From positions 1 through 33,054 of the forward strand of contig CAZGFD010000035.1 in assembly GCA_964525045.1 (NCBI GenBank): DNA of 33,054 nucleotides, written 5' to 3'. This stretch comes from G020348185 sp964525045. GTDB taxonomy: Bacteria > Nitrospirota > Nitrospiria > Nitrospirales > UBA8639. The position numbers were made by a program, and so were the translations under genes. This document shows positions 8,006-16,634 of the stretch, in pieces (within the stretch, counting starts at the first letter, position 1; every line of letters starts with the position of its first letter). Under the pieces are notes generated by a model. That model did not search any database. It was not told where the DNA came from and worked only from the letters and a program-made list of their open reading frames with translations.

Positions 8006-8566
8006 ATGGAAGCAACCATAGAAAAGGGAATTTTCCTCATTGCGACTCCGGCCTTGCGAGACCCGAATTTCAGACAGACAGTGGTGTTATTGTGTGAACA
8101 CGGAGAAGAGGGCGCTCTCGGCGTGGTCGTCAATCGCCCGACTGAAATTAATATTACCGAAGTCCTTCCACAGGTTCCTGTCCTCGAAGGACAGCGTCAC
8201 CGAGTATTTGCCGGTGGTCCGGTTCAACGAAACAGTTTACTCATCTTATATCGGGTGGAAGAAGAACCGTCTGAAACTCACCAAGTCGTGAACGGCATGT
8301 ATTTGGGAGGAAACGTTCAAACCCTTGAACGCATTTTAGAGAAGCCGAGCTCCGATGAATCGTTCAGAGCCTTTCTGGGTTATTCCGGATGGGCTCCAGG
8401 CCAATTAGAAAACGAACTCAATACGGGATCATGGCTAACCATGCCGGCGGACCCGACCTTGGTGTTTGAAAAAGATCCCGCCCTCATTTGGGCAGAAGTC
8501 CTCCAAACCTTAAATAGCAAATATACAATCTATGCCGACATGCCTATTGATCCCAACTTGAACTAA
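8006..8566 (+). CDS. YqgE/AlgH family protein
   Basis: A 186-residue protein of the UPF0301 (YqgE/AlgH) family. Characteristic signatures are GIFLIATPALRDPNFRQTVVLLCEHGEEGALGVVVNRPT, the GGPVQRNSLLILYR loop, MYLGGNVQTLERIL and FLGYSGWAPGQLENEL, with the usual C-terminal DPALIWAEVL. Length is typical. AlgH was named for a role in alginate expression in Pseudomonas, but the molecular function of the family is not established. It stands alone on the plus strand, 260 bases after the YggX-like gene, with AGGATG shortly before the ATG. The 7745-8005 gap contains no gene I can support. Confidence 0.92.
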   Translation: MEATIEKGIFLIATPALRDPNFRQTVVLLCEHGEEGALGVVVNRPTEINITEVLPQVPVLEGQRHRVFAGGPVQRNSLLILYRVEEEPSETHQVVNGMYLGGNVQTLERILEKPSSDESFRAFLGYSGWAPGQLENELNTGSWLTMPADPTLVFEKDPALIWAEVLQTLNSKYTIYADMPIDPNLN

Positions 8567-8667
8567 TGGCTCCTGACTGTTCCTTTCTATTCTTGCCCCT
8601 TTTCGATAGCTCCCAATCCACACCAGACGGATAGGGAAAAGTCTCCAATCGGGTCATTGAGGCTTTT

Positions 8668-9306
8668 TCAATTTCCAAAAAGGAGATGACTACTGGAATA
8701 GGTGTTGCCATAAGTTTTAACTAAATTGGCCACCTGATTGAGAGCTGACTCCAACTCGCCTTCGGTGAGCGAGCTCAGTGGATGAAGGTATACACTCCAC
8801 AGCCTGCCCTCATACAAAGCATAACGAGCATCAAGTGCTCGATCAAAATTCGCCTTTAACAACGTGGTCATCTCCGATGGCTGATTCGCCTTGCTATTGG
8901 GAATAGGCGACACAATCCGCATGCGGTCATGCGGTGGGCTTGTGATGATGGCCATGGGAATGTCACGGTACGCGAAATTCCAAACACCCTCTTGGCCTTC
9001 CACGTTTCCAACCAGTTTCCCTAACCATCTTTCTAAATCCAGGCTATGCATTGGCCTTCCAGGATCCGGTTCAAAAAAGTCAGGTTGTGGTTTTGGTATT
9101 TCTGCAGGTTGGGCCCTTAAAACTGAATTCTCTTGGCGTAGCGCATAATTCTCCAATACCATCGCTTCATACTTCTCTTGACTGACACAGGCCGGGATCA
9201 CCCCCATTGATAGGAAAAATCCTAAAATAAAAAAATTTCCTCTCAAACGGACCCAACGTAAGGAGTTTCTCGATTGGCTTTTCTCTTCTAACACCCTGGT
9301 TTCCAT
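8668..9306 (-). CDS. Lipoprotein of unknown function
   Basis: A 212-residue protein with a long basic N-region (residues 1-23), a hydrophobic stretch and a lipobox-like end VIPAC with C40, so it should be lipid-anchored to the envelope. A short heptad-like segment follows (YEAMVLENYALRQENSVLRAQ, about 46-66), as in many SMC- or YbgF-like lipoproteins, then a Pro-rich linker. The C-terminal domain (about 85-212) contains DARYALYEGRLWSVYLHPLSSLTE and a helix ending in TYGNTYSS; I do not recognise it. Start ATG at 9306 has AAAGGA seven bases upstream. Divergent from the CsgG-like lipoprotein gene. Confidence 0.6.
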   Translation of the reverse strand: METRVLEEKSQSRNSLRWVRLRGNFFILGFFLSMGVIPACVSQEKYEAMVLENYALRQENSVLRAQPAEIPKPQPDFFEPDPGRPMHSLDLERWLGKLVGNVEGQEGVWNFAYRDIPMAIITSPPHDRMRIVSPIPNSKANQPSEMTTLLKANFDRALDARYALYEGRLWSVYLHPLSSLTEGELESALNQVANLVKTYGNTYSSSHLLFGN

Positions 9307-9550
9307 TATCTAGTCCTTTCGTGCCGAGAACATTTGGAAACGGTCGGGCCCGGACCGCCCCGAATACAGATTTACTCCAAGGATTTTTTCACGGAGTCAT
9401 AACAATATGGCCGTATCTGGAGGTATAATCAATACAGTTTTCAATTGTTGGGTTTCAGGGGTAAAGACTAGAAGCTGTCCTCATTCGCCTTGAAAATTGA
9501 AGCATTTTTCCTTAATTCCGGAACGGCTCCCTCATCAAGTTGAGGGGCCT

Positions 9551-10192
9551 ATGTTCGCCCTGACCATGTTTAAAAATAAGGCATCCCTCCTATTGACTCT
9601 TCTTGGCTCAATCACCGGGTGTGGAGGAACTCCCTTGCCAAGTATTGAGGTTCCACACCTCCTGCCCCTTCCCCGATCGGTGGCCATTCTCATCACTGAC
9701 AATCAACATGTTTTTTTTAAAAATGATTCGCTGATGCAACATGCCTATGATCGTCTCGAATCCAAATCGTGGCGTATACTATCGGAACAAGCAGGGGTTC
9801 GAGTCGTTGAACGTCGCAATTTGGAGGTGGTGAGGTCTGAACAACATCTTCAGCAGCTCTATGCCATGGATGAAGGATCGGCCGTTCGAATTGGTGGACT
9901 TGTTGGTGCCCAAGCTGTGTTGTTGTATCAGATCCGTCTCCCTTCATGGCGAGACCGTATTCTGGTCGAAGAGAACTCCCTACCCATCACCTTTGGCGGA
10001 CGGTTGTTGGAAGTTGAAACCGGCACCGTACTCTGGTCCGAAACTGTGACCATCGCTCCCTCGCAATGCCATGCAGATGATTGCTGGTTTGGAGGAAAGC
10101 CCCAAGCCACACTCTGGCCCACGTTTGAACAGGGTATCGATGAACTCGTGGGAGAATTTTCCAAAGCCGTCCCCTGCCGCCATCACTGTTAA
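9551..10192 (+). CDS. CsgG-like lipoprotein
   Basis: A 213-residue protein. The first 24 residues form a lipoprotein signal ending in SITGC, so the mature protein starts at C24. The mature domain resembles the small CsgG/LpoB-like alpha-beta fold: an opening strand RSVAILIT, then a helix with WRILSEQAGVRVVERRNLEVVRSEQ, the GSAVRIGGLVGAQAVLLYQIRL core strand and GGRLLEVETGTVLWSETVTI. This is the VVER..L..VL.EQ...D...A..IG...GA...L pattern of that family. An upstream in-frame TTG (9497) would add 18 residues, but GAGG five bases before the ATG at 9551 and the signal peptide favour the ATG. Such proteins often sit with envelope-assembly genes; no partner is visible here. The flanking gaps 9307-9550 and 10193-10443 show no gene. 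Confidence 0.65.
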   Translation: MFALTMFKNKASLLLTLLGSITGCGGTPLPSIEVPHLLPLPRSVAILITDNQHVFFKNDSLMQHAYDRLESKSWRILSEQAGVRVVERRNLEVVRSEQHLQQLYAMDEGSAVRIGGLVGAQAVLLYQIRLPSWRDRILVEENSLPITFGGRLLEVETGTVLWSETVTIAPSQCHADDCWFGGKPQATLWPTFEQGIDELVGEFSKAVPCRHHC

Positions 10193-10443
10193 AACCCAAT
10201 TTAATTGTATCGCCTCAATAATCCTGAGTTCCACAAGACCATTCTCAAGGGGTGCTCATCCTTACAAGTTTCAGTTTGCAATTGAATTAGCCGCCACCTA
10301 CAGTCGTAGGGAAAACATTGAACCTGGTTCGTTTTTTGGGTTAAGGGTGGTCGGATCCCCGAGTCCTCGAATTATGGACAATCGTATTTTGAGTCCAGGA
10401 TGGTGATAAGACCTAATTCAATTACCGTGTTACCCTTTCATTC

Positions 10444-11718
10444 ATGACCGCCCCAATCAATTCCCGAAATTGGGCCTTGGACTTCACTCAACTTCTGTTT
10501 AGTCCAAAAATGCTGGTCATGGTCCTGACTGGCTTTTCGTCCGGCCTGCCACTCCTGTTAACAGGGTCCACATTAAAATTCTGGATGCGCGAAGAGGGGC
10601 TTGATCTTAGCACCATTGGCGTATTCGGGTTAGTCGGTTTGCCCTATACCCTGAAATTTGTATGGGCTCCCCTTATGGATCACCTCATCCCACCGTTTTT
10701 GGGACGGCGACGAGGTTGGATGATGATGACCCAGATCACACTGATGGCGGCTATTGCCTCGGTGGCAATCACCAATCCTGCCACCGACTTATCAGTATTA
10801 GTGATCTTGTGCCTCCTTATTACGTTTTTGAGTGCGAGTCAGGATATCGTCCTCGACGCCTATCGCCGGGAATCTTTGCGCGATGAAGAATTAGGCATTG
10901 GATCATCCATATTCATATACGGCTATCGCATGGGCATGCTGGTCGCCGGGGCGTTGGCTTTTTTTCTGGCTGATCAGGACTCCATCTCCTGGCAAATGGT
11001 TTATATCATCATGGGTTCCTTCATGCTCATAGGCATTCTCACGACGTGGTTTGCCCCCGAGCCTACGATTGAAACGGCTCCACCCTCTTCATTCCAAGAA
11101 GCTGTTGTCGGACCTTTCGTAGAATTTTTCAGTCGTCCTCAAGCACTCTTGATCCTCGTTTTTATTCTGCTCTATAAAATCGGGGACAGTATGGGGTCAG
11201 AAATGATTTCCCCATTGATGGTTGATCTCGGTGTTTCAAAGACTGAATATGCCACGATTGTGAAACTCTTTGGCATGGTGGCCTTAATTGGTGGTGGACT
11301 GATCGGCGGATTGTTCGTTTATCGGCTCGGGATATTTCGATCTCTTTGGATATTTGGCATTCTCCAAATGATTTCCACCGCAGGCTTCAGCGTTCTCGCC
11401 CTGGTGGGTGCTAATATGGTGGCCCTGACCGCCGTCATCGCGTTTGAAACCATAACCAGCGGGTTAGGTCAAACAGCGTATGTGGCATTTATGGCCAGTA
11501 TGACCAACAAGCGGTTTACAGCGACTCAATATGCGCTGCTGACGAGTTTGATGGGAGTGCCGAGAGTGATTGCGGGGTCAAGCACCGGATTCTTAGCGGA
11601 ATGGTTGGGATGGGAAGTTTTTTATTTGGTGTGTACGGCTATCGCTATTCCAGGGTTGCTTCTCATTGCGAGAATTGGAAAGATGGAAGCCAATCATCAG
11701 AATGTGTTCAAAGTTTAA
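10444..11718 (+). CDS. AmpG-like MFS permease
   Basis: A 424-residue membrane protein with about 12 hydrophobic helices and no long soluble part. Family features match AmpG, the inner-membrane importer of anhydromuropeptides released in peptidoglycan recycling: GFSSGLPLLLTGSTLKFWMREEGLDLSTIGVFGLVGLPYTLKFVWAPLMD in the first two helices, SASQDIVLDAYRRE, YGYRMGMLVAGALA, IGDSMGSEMISPLMVDLG, and AYVAFMASMTNKRFTATQYALLTSL late in the protein. No recycling enzyme is beside it. The ATG has no clear ribosome site, and it stands alone on its strand, convergent with the DUF1295 gene. Confidence 0.88.
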   Translation: MTAPINSRNWALDFTQLLFSPKMLVMVLTGFSSGLPLLLTGSTLKFWMREEGLDLSTIGVFGLVGLPYTLKFVWAPLMDHLIPPFLGRRRGWMMMTQITLMAAIASVAITNPATDLSVLVILCLLITFLSASQDIVLDAYRRESLRDEELGIGSSIFIYGYRMGMLVAGALAFFLADQDSISWQMVYIIMGSFMLIGILTTWFAPEPTIETAPPSSFQEAVVGPFVEFFSRPQALLILVFILLYKIGDSMGSEMISPLMVDLGVSKTEYATIVKLFGMVALIGGGLIGGLFVYRLGIFRSLWIFGILQMISTAGFSVLALVGANMVALTAVIAFETITSGLGQTAYVAFMASMTNKRFTATQYALLTSLMGVPRVIAGSSTGFLAEWLGWEVFYLVCTAIAIPGLLLIARIGKMEANHQNVFKV

Positions 11719-11721
11719 AGG

Positions 11722-11832
11722 GTAGCTGTGCCATCTCATGGCGCCTCTTTGGGACCACAGGCAAGGGCAGCATAAGATACTACAGCTACAAACTCGTGAA
11801 TCTCAAGCCGCATGAGATGCTGCAGCTACAAA
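11722..11832. repeat. REP-like palindrome cluster, locus 3
   Basis: Three units: one at 11722-11753 and two in the opposite orientation at 11764-11791 and 11807-11832. The first stem reads GTGCCAT-CTC-ATGGCGC with a G-T wobble; the second has several wobbles; the third has one mismatch. It lies between two convergent genes. A word of the GAAACCCGAAAC repeat class follows at 11838-11856. Confidence 0.75.
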
Positions 11833-11875
11833 TCCGGAACGCGAAACCCGAAACTTTAAGCCTGAAATTCCGTTT

Positions 11876-12655
11876 TCACTTTTTGGGAAACCATGGGAAA
11901 AAGGCATTTGTCGTGCGTTGGTAGGTCCGATAGTCTTCTCCTCGACTGGCAAGAGCCTGGGCCTCTGAAAAGGGAATTCCCGTGATTTTGAACAATCCCC
12001 AGATCATCAAAACAGGTCCAATGAGTGTGATCCAACCATATGGAATACCCATCCCCATGATGACATAGGAGCACCAATGAAGACTCTCAAAAAAGTAATT
12101 GGGATGTCGTGAATACCGCCACAGACCGGTGCGACAGGTTTTTCCCTGATTCATGGGATCAGCACGGAAAAAGGCTAATTGAGCATCTGCAAGAGCTTCA
12201 CCCATGATGGAGACACACCAGACGAGAATTCCAATCAATTCCCAGGGACTGAAAACAGGGTGAGGATTGAGCATAAGGACCATCAGGGGTAGGGAAAATA
12301 TGGCGATGGCTCCCGCTTGACCCTGAAAATACAAGAAGAAAAAGAATTGAGCCCTTTTCCCCCATTGATTCCGTAAGCGCCGGTAACGCGAATCCTCTTC
12401 CTTTTTATATATTCGGTGAAGAAACAAGTGGAGTCCCAAGCGAAAAGCATAGGCCGCCCCCATACTTCCCACAAGAATTCGTCTGACAGGATTTCCGTCC
12501 GTCACCACCGCATACCAGAGGACAATTCCCCCAAAACCCAGACAAAATCCCAGGTCAGCCATAACCGCATTCTGATGAGTCCGTTGCGCAACCCACAGTG
12601 CCAGCATCACTGGAATCATTAGGAGCCAGCTCAGGAATATGAGTTTAAATGGCAT
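11876..12655 (-). CDS. DUF1295 / steroid 5-alpha-reductase-like membrane protein
   Basis: A 259-residue membrane protein with about six hydrophobic helices. It carries the family pattern YRRLRNQWGKRAQFFFFLYFQGQ, WELIGILVWCVSIMGEALADAQL, the highly conserved GLWRYSRHPNYFFESLHW and the C-terminal Y..YQR.TN.FFPW. Proteins of this family are assumed to reduce or bind lipid-like substrates and NADPH through the RHPNY region, but few have been tested. It stands alone, with a good start at 12655 and no clear partner genes. Confidence 0.88.
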   Translation of the reverse strand: MPFKLIFLSWLLMIPVMLALWVAQRTHQNAVMADLGFCLGFGGIVLWYAVVTDGNPVRRILVGSMGAAYAFRLGLHLFLHRIYKKEEDSRYRRLRNQWGKRAQFFFFLYFQGQAGAIAIFSLPLMVLMLNPHPVFSPWELIGILVWCVSIMGEALADAQLAFFRADPMNQGKTCRTGLWRYSRHPNYFFESLHWCSYVIMGMGIPYGWITLIGPVLMIWGLFKITGIPFSEAQALASRGEDYRTYQRTTNAFFPWFPKK

Positions 12656-12976
12656 GGGCCTACCAAGGAAGATTCGAGTTCATATCAATTATCATTACCC
12701 GGGCTCAAAGCACAAAGTATTGTCATAAATCCCCTCACAACCTCCTCTTAATAGTGCGAATTTGAGGGGACGCGCAGACCATGGGTTGAGTGAGCCCCAT
12801 CCGAATTGTCGGTGACGGTTCAGGTCAGCGATTTTCCACCCTGAAGCCCTTTCAATCCTTCGGGAGGGATTCGATTGGGAATGAAGGGATGGTGTCCTCC
12901 TTGACTCTCCCTTCGGAGCTTTACTAAAGTATGCAGTTTGTTTGAAGTAGAACCGAAAGGATAGGACTGTTCTGAC
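12656..12976. other. Gene-free stretch before ffh
   Basis: About 320 bases between the divergent DUF1295 gene and ffh. I see a CCCCTCA...TGAGGGG stem of seven bases with a long loop (12729-12767) and the ffh promoter candidate (12901-12930). No ORF here has a ribosome site or recognisable product. Confidence 0.5.
12901..12930 (+). promoter_or_regulatory. Candidate sigma-70 promoter of ffh operon
   Basis: TTGACT (12901-12906) and TAAAGT (12925-12930) are separated by 18 bases, which leaves a leader of about 40 bases before the ffh ATG at 12977. The -35 box is good and the -10 box is weaker. The same 18-base spacing occurs at the thiS and arc promoter candidates. Confidence 0.4.
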
Positions 12977-14353
12977 ATGTTTGGTTCCTTAACTGAAAAA
13001 ATCGAGAAAGTTTTCAAGAAGTTACGCGGACAGGCTGTCCTGACTGAACAGAATATTACTGACGCGTTGAAAGAAGTCCGGCTTGCTTTGCTAGAAGCCG
13101 ATGTACATTTCAAGATCGTCAAAGATTTTATTGAAAAAATTAGGGAAAAGGCTGTCGGGCAGGAGGTTCTCAACGGTCTTAACCCTGCTCATCAGGTGGT
13201 GAAGATTGTTTGGGATGAACTCCGCGATCTCCTCGGGCAGGAACAATCAGGCCTTCATCTTTCTTCTTCTCCTCCCACCGTCATCATGATGGTTGGCCTC
13301 CAAGGGTCAGGTAAAACCACCTCCACCGGGAAAATTGCCCTTCATTTCAAGTCCCAAGGCAAACGGGTCTTGCTTGTCGCGGCTGATCCTCGGCGACCGG
13401 CTGCCGGAGACCAGCTTGCTTCACTGGGACAGGAATTGGATGTCATCGTCCATAGGGGAGACCAGGAGGGCCAACAAGGTGGCAACGCGGTTCACACCTG
13501 CCGGGAAGGAGTGGCACGAGGCCGAGACCATGGATACGATGTCGTCGTTCTTGATACAGGCGGTCGACTTCATATCGACGATGAGTTAATGCAGGAACTT
13601 GTTGACATTAAACAGGACGTCATTCCCCAGGAAATCCTGTTGGTGGCCGATTCAATGACCGGGCAAGAAGCGGTATCGGTCGCCCAGCGATTCGATCAGG
13701 CCGTCGGATTGACCGGGATCATTTTGACCAAAGTTGAAGGCGATGCCAGAGGGGGGGCTGTGTTGTCCATTCGGGCGGCGACCGGCAAACCCATTAAGTT
13801 TTTAGGAATCGGTGAAAAATTAGATGCTCTGGAACCCTTCTATCCTGACCGCATGGCCTCACGAATTTTGGGAATGGGTGATGTCCTCACGCTCATTGAA
13901 AAAGCCCAAGAAACCATTTCCAAAGAGCAGGTTGAAACCCTTCAACGGAAGGTCTCCAGCAATACGCTCACCCTTGAGGACTTTCGTGACCAAATTCAAC
14001 AGGTCAATCGTCTTGGGTCATTCGATCAGATCATCGATATGCTTCCAGGTGGGCAAAAAATTAAATCCATGGTTGCGCAAGCCGGACCTGAAGCCGGAGT
14101 TCCCGATAAGGAAATTAAGCGAGTGGTGGCCATTATTGATTCCATGAATCGGAAGGAGCGCCGAGACCACACGATTCTTAACGGCAGCAGGAAGAAACGC
14201 ATCGCTCGCGGAAGCGGAACGACAGTTCAAGAAGTGAACCGGTTGATCAAACAGTTTTTGGAAGCCCGACGGATGATGAAATCATTGGTCGCTGGTCAAT
14301 TCGGGAAAGCCAAAAAACGAAAAAAATTAGTCAGGGTGTTGCAAACGCCCTGA
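12977..14353 (+). CDS. ffh: Signal recognition particle GTPase Ffh
   Basis: A 458-residue SRP54 homologue that binds 4.5S RNA and signal sequences and docks with FtsY at the membrane. Domains: N helical bundle (1-95), G domain (about 100-295) and M domain (about 325-450) with the RNA-binding GSRKKRIARGSGTTVQEVNRLIKQF. Motifs: G1 GLQGSGKT (107-114), a G2-like AADPRRPAAGDQL, G3 DTGGR (193-197, usually DTAGR), G4 TKVEGDARGG (251-260, usually TKxDGDARGG) and PFYPDRMASRILGMGDV. The M-domain tail is short and lacks the long Met-rich extension of some species. First gene of a run with rpsP, rimM, trmD and rplS, a common bacterial order. No Shine-Dalgarno sequence is evident. Confidence 0.97.
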   Translation: MFGSLTEKIEKVFKKLRGQAVLTEQNITDALKEVRLALLEADVHFKIVKDFIEKIREKAVGQEVLNGLNPAHQVVKIVWDELRDLLGQEQSGLHLSSSPPTVIMMVGLQGSGKTTSTGKIALHFKSQGKRVLLVAADPRRPAAGDQLASLGQELDVIVHRGDQEGQQGGNAVHTCREGVARGRDHGYDVVVLDTGGRLHIDDELMQELVDIKQDVIPQEILLVADSMTGQEAVSVAQRFDQAVGLTGIILTKVEGDARGGAVLSIRAATGKPIKFLGIGEKLDALEPFYPDRMASRILGMGDVLTLIEKAQETISKEQVETLQRKVSSNTLTLEDFRDQIQQVNRLGSFDQIIDMLPGGQKIKSMVAQAGPEAGVPDKEIKRVVAIIDSMNRKERRDHTILNGSRKKRIARGSGTTVQEVNRLIKQFLEARRMMKSLVAGQFGKAKKRKKLVRVLQTP

Positions 14354-14431
14354 ACCAAATTTGGCCAGATTACCAGAGAATTCGAAATTCAGAGACATAA
14401 CTGATAAACTTGCAACAAAGGAGCATCTACC

Positions 14432-14716
14432 GTGGCAGTTCATTTGCGATTAACACGATGTGGTCGGCATAAACGACCCTTTTATCGAGTCGTAGCGGCT
14501 GATTCGAGAATGCGGCGAGATGGACGGTTTTTAGAAGTAGTGGGGACCTATGATCCGCTGAAAGCCAATGATAAGGCCGAGTTTAAACAAGAGCGGGTGT
14601 TGGATTGGCTCCAAAAAGGTGCCCAACCGACTAATCCGGTTCGAGCATTGCTTCGCCGGGCGGGAATCTTGAAGACGTTAGCTGCCTCGAAACAAAGCCG
14701 TTCCCCGTCTTCGTAA
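14432..14716 (+). CDS. rpsP: 30S ribosomal protein S16
   Basis: A 94-residue small-subunit protein that helps assemble the 16S 5' and central domains. It matches S16 throughout: AVHLRLTRCGRHKRPFYRVVAADSR, RDGRFLEVVGTYDPL and the C-terminal VLDWLQKGAQPTNPVRALLRRAGI. The start is GTG at 14432, with AAAGGAG eight bases upstream, which fixes it. It lies 78 bases after ffh and before rimM. Unlike many genomes, no KH-domain gene (khpA) lies between rpsP and rimM. Confidence 0.97.
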   Translation: MAVHLRLTRCGRHKRPFYRVVAADSRMRRDGRFLEVVGTYDPLKANDKAEFKQERVLDWLQKGAQPTNPVRALLRRAGILKTLAASKQSRSPSS

Positions 14717-14789
14717 GAACGACGAGCCATTTTCGCCTTTTCTCATTGCTTCTCTCTCAGCTTCACGACTGGAGCAACGTTTTCTCCCA

Positions 14790-15356
14790 ATGAAGGACCC
14801 GAGTGGGTTGGGGCTTAGCTCAGCGATGTCTACCACCACATATGTCGTGACCATTGGGAGAGTCTTACGACCATTTGGGGTTCATGGAGATGTGCATGTT
14901 GAATCGCTTTCCGATGTCCCGGATCGATTTGAATGCTTGACATCGGTGACGTTGCTCAAGCCGACGGGGGAATCGTTAGATACGGAGGTGCTTCGAACCC
15001 GGAAATCGAATCGGCATTACGTCGTAAGGTTTTCAGCTTTTTCTTCGCCCGAAGAGGCGACAAAGTTTCAAGGCGCGTACATACAAATACAGCAAAAATC
15101 TGTTTCGCCTTTACCGGATGCCCAGTATTACCAATTTGAATTGATTGGCTTAGACGTTCATGATGAAACGGGACGGGTATTGGGAAAAATCGAGGAGGTC
15201 CTCAACCGCCCGCACCAACATCTCTTTGTTGTCAGAAACGAGGGTCACGAACTGCTCATTCCAGTCGTTCACCCGATAATCAGGCATGTTGATATTCAAG
15301 CTGGCACTATAACTGTTGCCCCTTTTGAGCAATGGGGTATCCCTCATGCAATGTGA
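14790..15356 (+). CDS. rimM: Ribosome maturation factor RimM
   Basis: A 188-residue protein that binds S19 and helps mature the 3' domain of 16S rRNA. The N-terminal RimM beta-barrel shows IGRVLRPFGVHGDVHVESLSDVPDRF and RKSNRHYVVRFSAF...A..FQGAYIQI; the C-terminal PRC-barrel shows YYQFELIGLDVHDETGRVLGKIEEVLNRPHQHLFVV and LLIPVVHPIIRHVDI. The first ATG (14790) has no ribosome site, and the ATG at 14826 gives a more usual N-terminus, so the first 12 residues are uncertain. Its end overlaps the trmD start by 11 bases, so the two are translated together. Confidence 0.93.
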   Translation: MKDPSGLGLSSAMSTTTYVVTIGRVLRPFGVHGDVHVESLSDVPDRFECLTSVTLLKPTGESLDTEVLRTRKSNRHYVVRFSAFSSPEEATKFQGAYIQIQQKSVSPLPDAQYYQFELIGLDVHDETGRVLGKIEEVLNRPHQHLFVVRNEGHELLIPVVHPIIRHVDIQAGTITVAPFEQWGIPHAM

Positions 15357-16122
15357 AATTTTAACTCTTTTTCCGGAGATCATCTCCGGTGTGGCTTCGC
15401 AGAGTATCCTGAAGCGGGCTCAGGAAATGGGGCACCTTCGCCTTCAGGTTCATAACATCCGCGATTTTACCCCCGATCCGCATCGGGTCGCCGATGATAT
15501 TCCGTATGGAGGTGGTGGAGGCATGGTGATGAAGGCGGAGCCGATCTTTCAAGCCATCGATGCCCTCCGGCAATCCGGGGGGGAATTTCGATTCGTACTC
15601 CCTTCGCCACAAGGGATCCCATTCACCCAATCACTGGCAGAGGAACTCAGTCAAGAACATCAATCTTTGGTATTTATCTGTGGCCATTATGAAGGGATTG
15701 ATGAACGCGTGCGATCAGGCCTGCGGGCCGAAGAGATTTCGATTGGTGATTTTGTTCTCACCGGTGGAGAACTGGCCACTTTAGTGATCATTGATGCAGC
15801 CGTTCGACTCATTCCCGGCGTGCTGGGGGATCCTCAATCAGCCCAGCAGGATTCCTTTGCGGACTCTCTGCTCGATTATCCTCATTTTACCAGGCCCTCA
15901 GATGTCCGGGGGTTGAGCGTTCCTAATATTCTGCTTTCTGGCAACCATCAAGCCATTAAACGTTGGCGGCGAAAGGAAGCATTGCGAAATACCTTGCTCA
16001 AGCGCCCCGATCTGCTTGAAGATCGAAACTTGACCGATGAAGATCAACAACTGATACACGAAATAATGGAGGAAAGCCCTTCGGCATTGTGCCAGCCGAG
16101 GGCAGGAAGGAGCTTATCATGA
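15346..16122 (+). CDS. trmD: tRNA (guanine37-N1)-methyltransferase
   Basis: A 258-residue SPOUT-fold enzyme that methylates G37 next to the anticodon using SAM, which prevents frameshifting. Signatures: MQCEILTLFPEI start, PYGGGGGMVMKAEPIF, ICGHYEGIDERV, SIGDFVLTGGELA, a knot region and SDVRGLSVPNILLSGNHQAI...WRRKEAL. The family start is the ATG at 15346, which overlaps the last codons of rimM; an ORF start 30 bases earlier is not supported. The stop overlaps the rplS start in an ATGA. Confidence 0.97.
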   Translation: MQCEILTLFPEIISGVASQSILKRAQEMGHLRLQVHNIRDFTPDPHRVADDIPYGGGGGMVMKAEPIFQAIDALRQSGGEFRFVLPSPQGIPFTQSLAEELSQEHQSLVFICGHYEGIDERVRSGLRAEEISIGDFVLTGGELATLVIIDAAVRLIPGVLGDPQSAQQDSFADSLLDYPHFTRPSDVRGLSVPNILLSGNHQAIKRWRRKEALRNTLLKRPDLLEDRNLTDEDQQLIHEIMEESPSALCQPRAGRSLS

Positions 16123-16586
16123 ATCAATTAGAACGGTTGGAACAATCATTAACCCCGGGTCAGGTTCCATTTTTTGAGATCGGAGACACGGTCCGGGTCA
16201 AAGTCAAAGTTATTGAGGAACGAACCTACGGAAAGAAGACCGAAGAGGAAAAAGAACGCATTCAGGTATTTGAAGGCGTAGTGATCGGTCGAAAAGGAAA
16301 AAAAACCAATGAAATGTTCACCGTACGAAAGATTTCTTTCGGTGTAGGCGTGGAACGGATTTTCCCCGTCCATTCTCCGAGCATTGCGGGAATTGAAGTC
16401 GTCCGGAAAGGGAAGGTTCGTCGGGCTAAGCTCTACTATCTCCGAACGAAAAAAGGAAAAGCCGCCAAAGTGGCCGAACGTGAGTATACGAGGGGCCCTC
16501 AATCGGCAACAGCCCCGTCGGTAGCCACTTCTTCAACAATGGAAACGACAGAGTCAGAAACTCCTGAACCGGTCGAAACCGCATAA
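16119..16586 (+). CDS. rplS: 50S ribosomal protein L19
   Basis: A 155-residue large-subunit protein that sits at the 30S-50S interface. Motifs: PFFEIGDTVRVKVKVIEE, RIQVFEGVVIGRKG, FTVRKISFGVGVERIFPVHSPSI and VVRKGKVRRAKLYYLR. The ATG at 16119 is preceded by AAGGAG at eight bases and overlaps the trmD stop. The conserved part ends near residue 118, and the last 35 residues are a Ser/Thr/Glu/Pro-rich tail not seen in the E. coli protein. It is the last gene before the non-coding repeat element. Confidence 0.96.
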   Translation: MNQLERLEQSLTPGQVPFFEIGDTVRVKVKVIEERTYGKKTEEEKERIQVFEGVVIGRKGKKTNEMFTVRKISFGVGVERIFPVHSPSIAGIEVVRKGKVRRAKLYYLRTKKGKAAKVAEREYTRGPQSATAPSVATSSTMETTESETPEPVETA

Positions 16587-16634
16587 ACATTTATACGATC
16601 ACCCACTTTATTAGCTTTCTGTCATCATTTTCTT

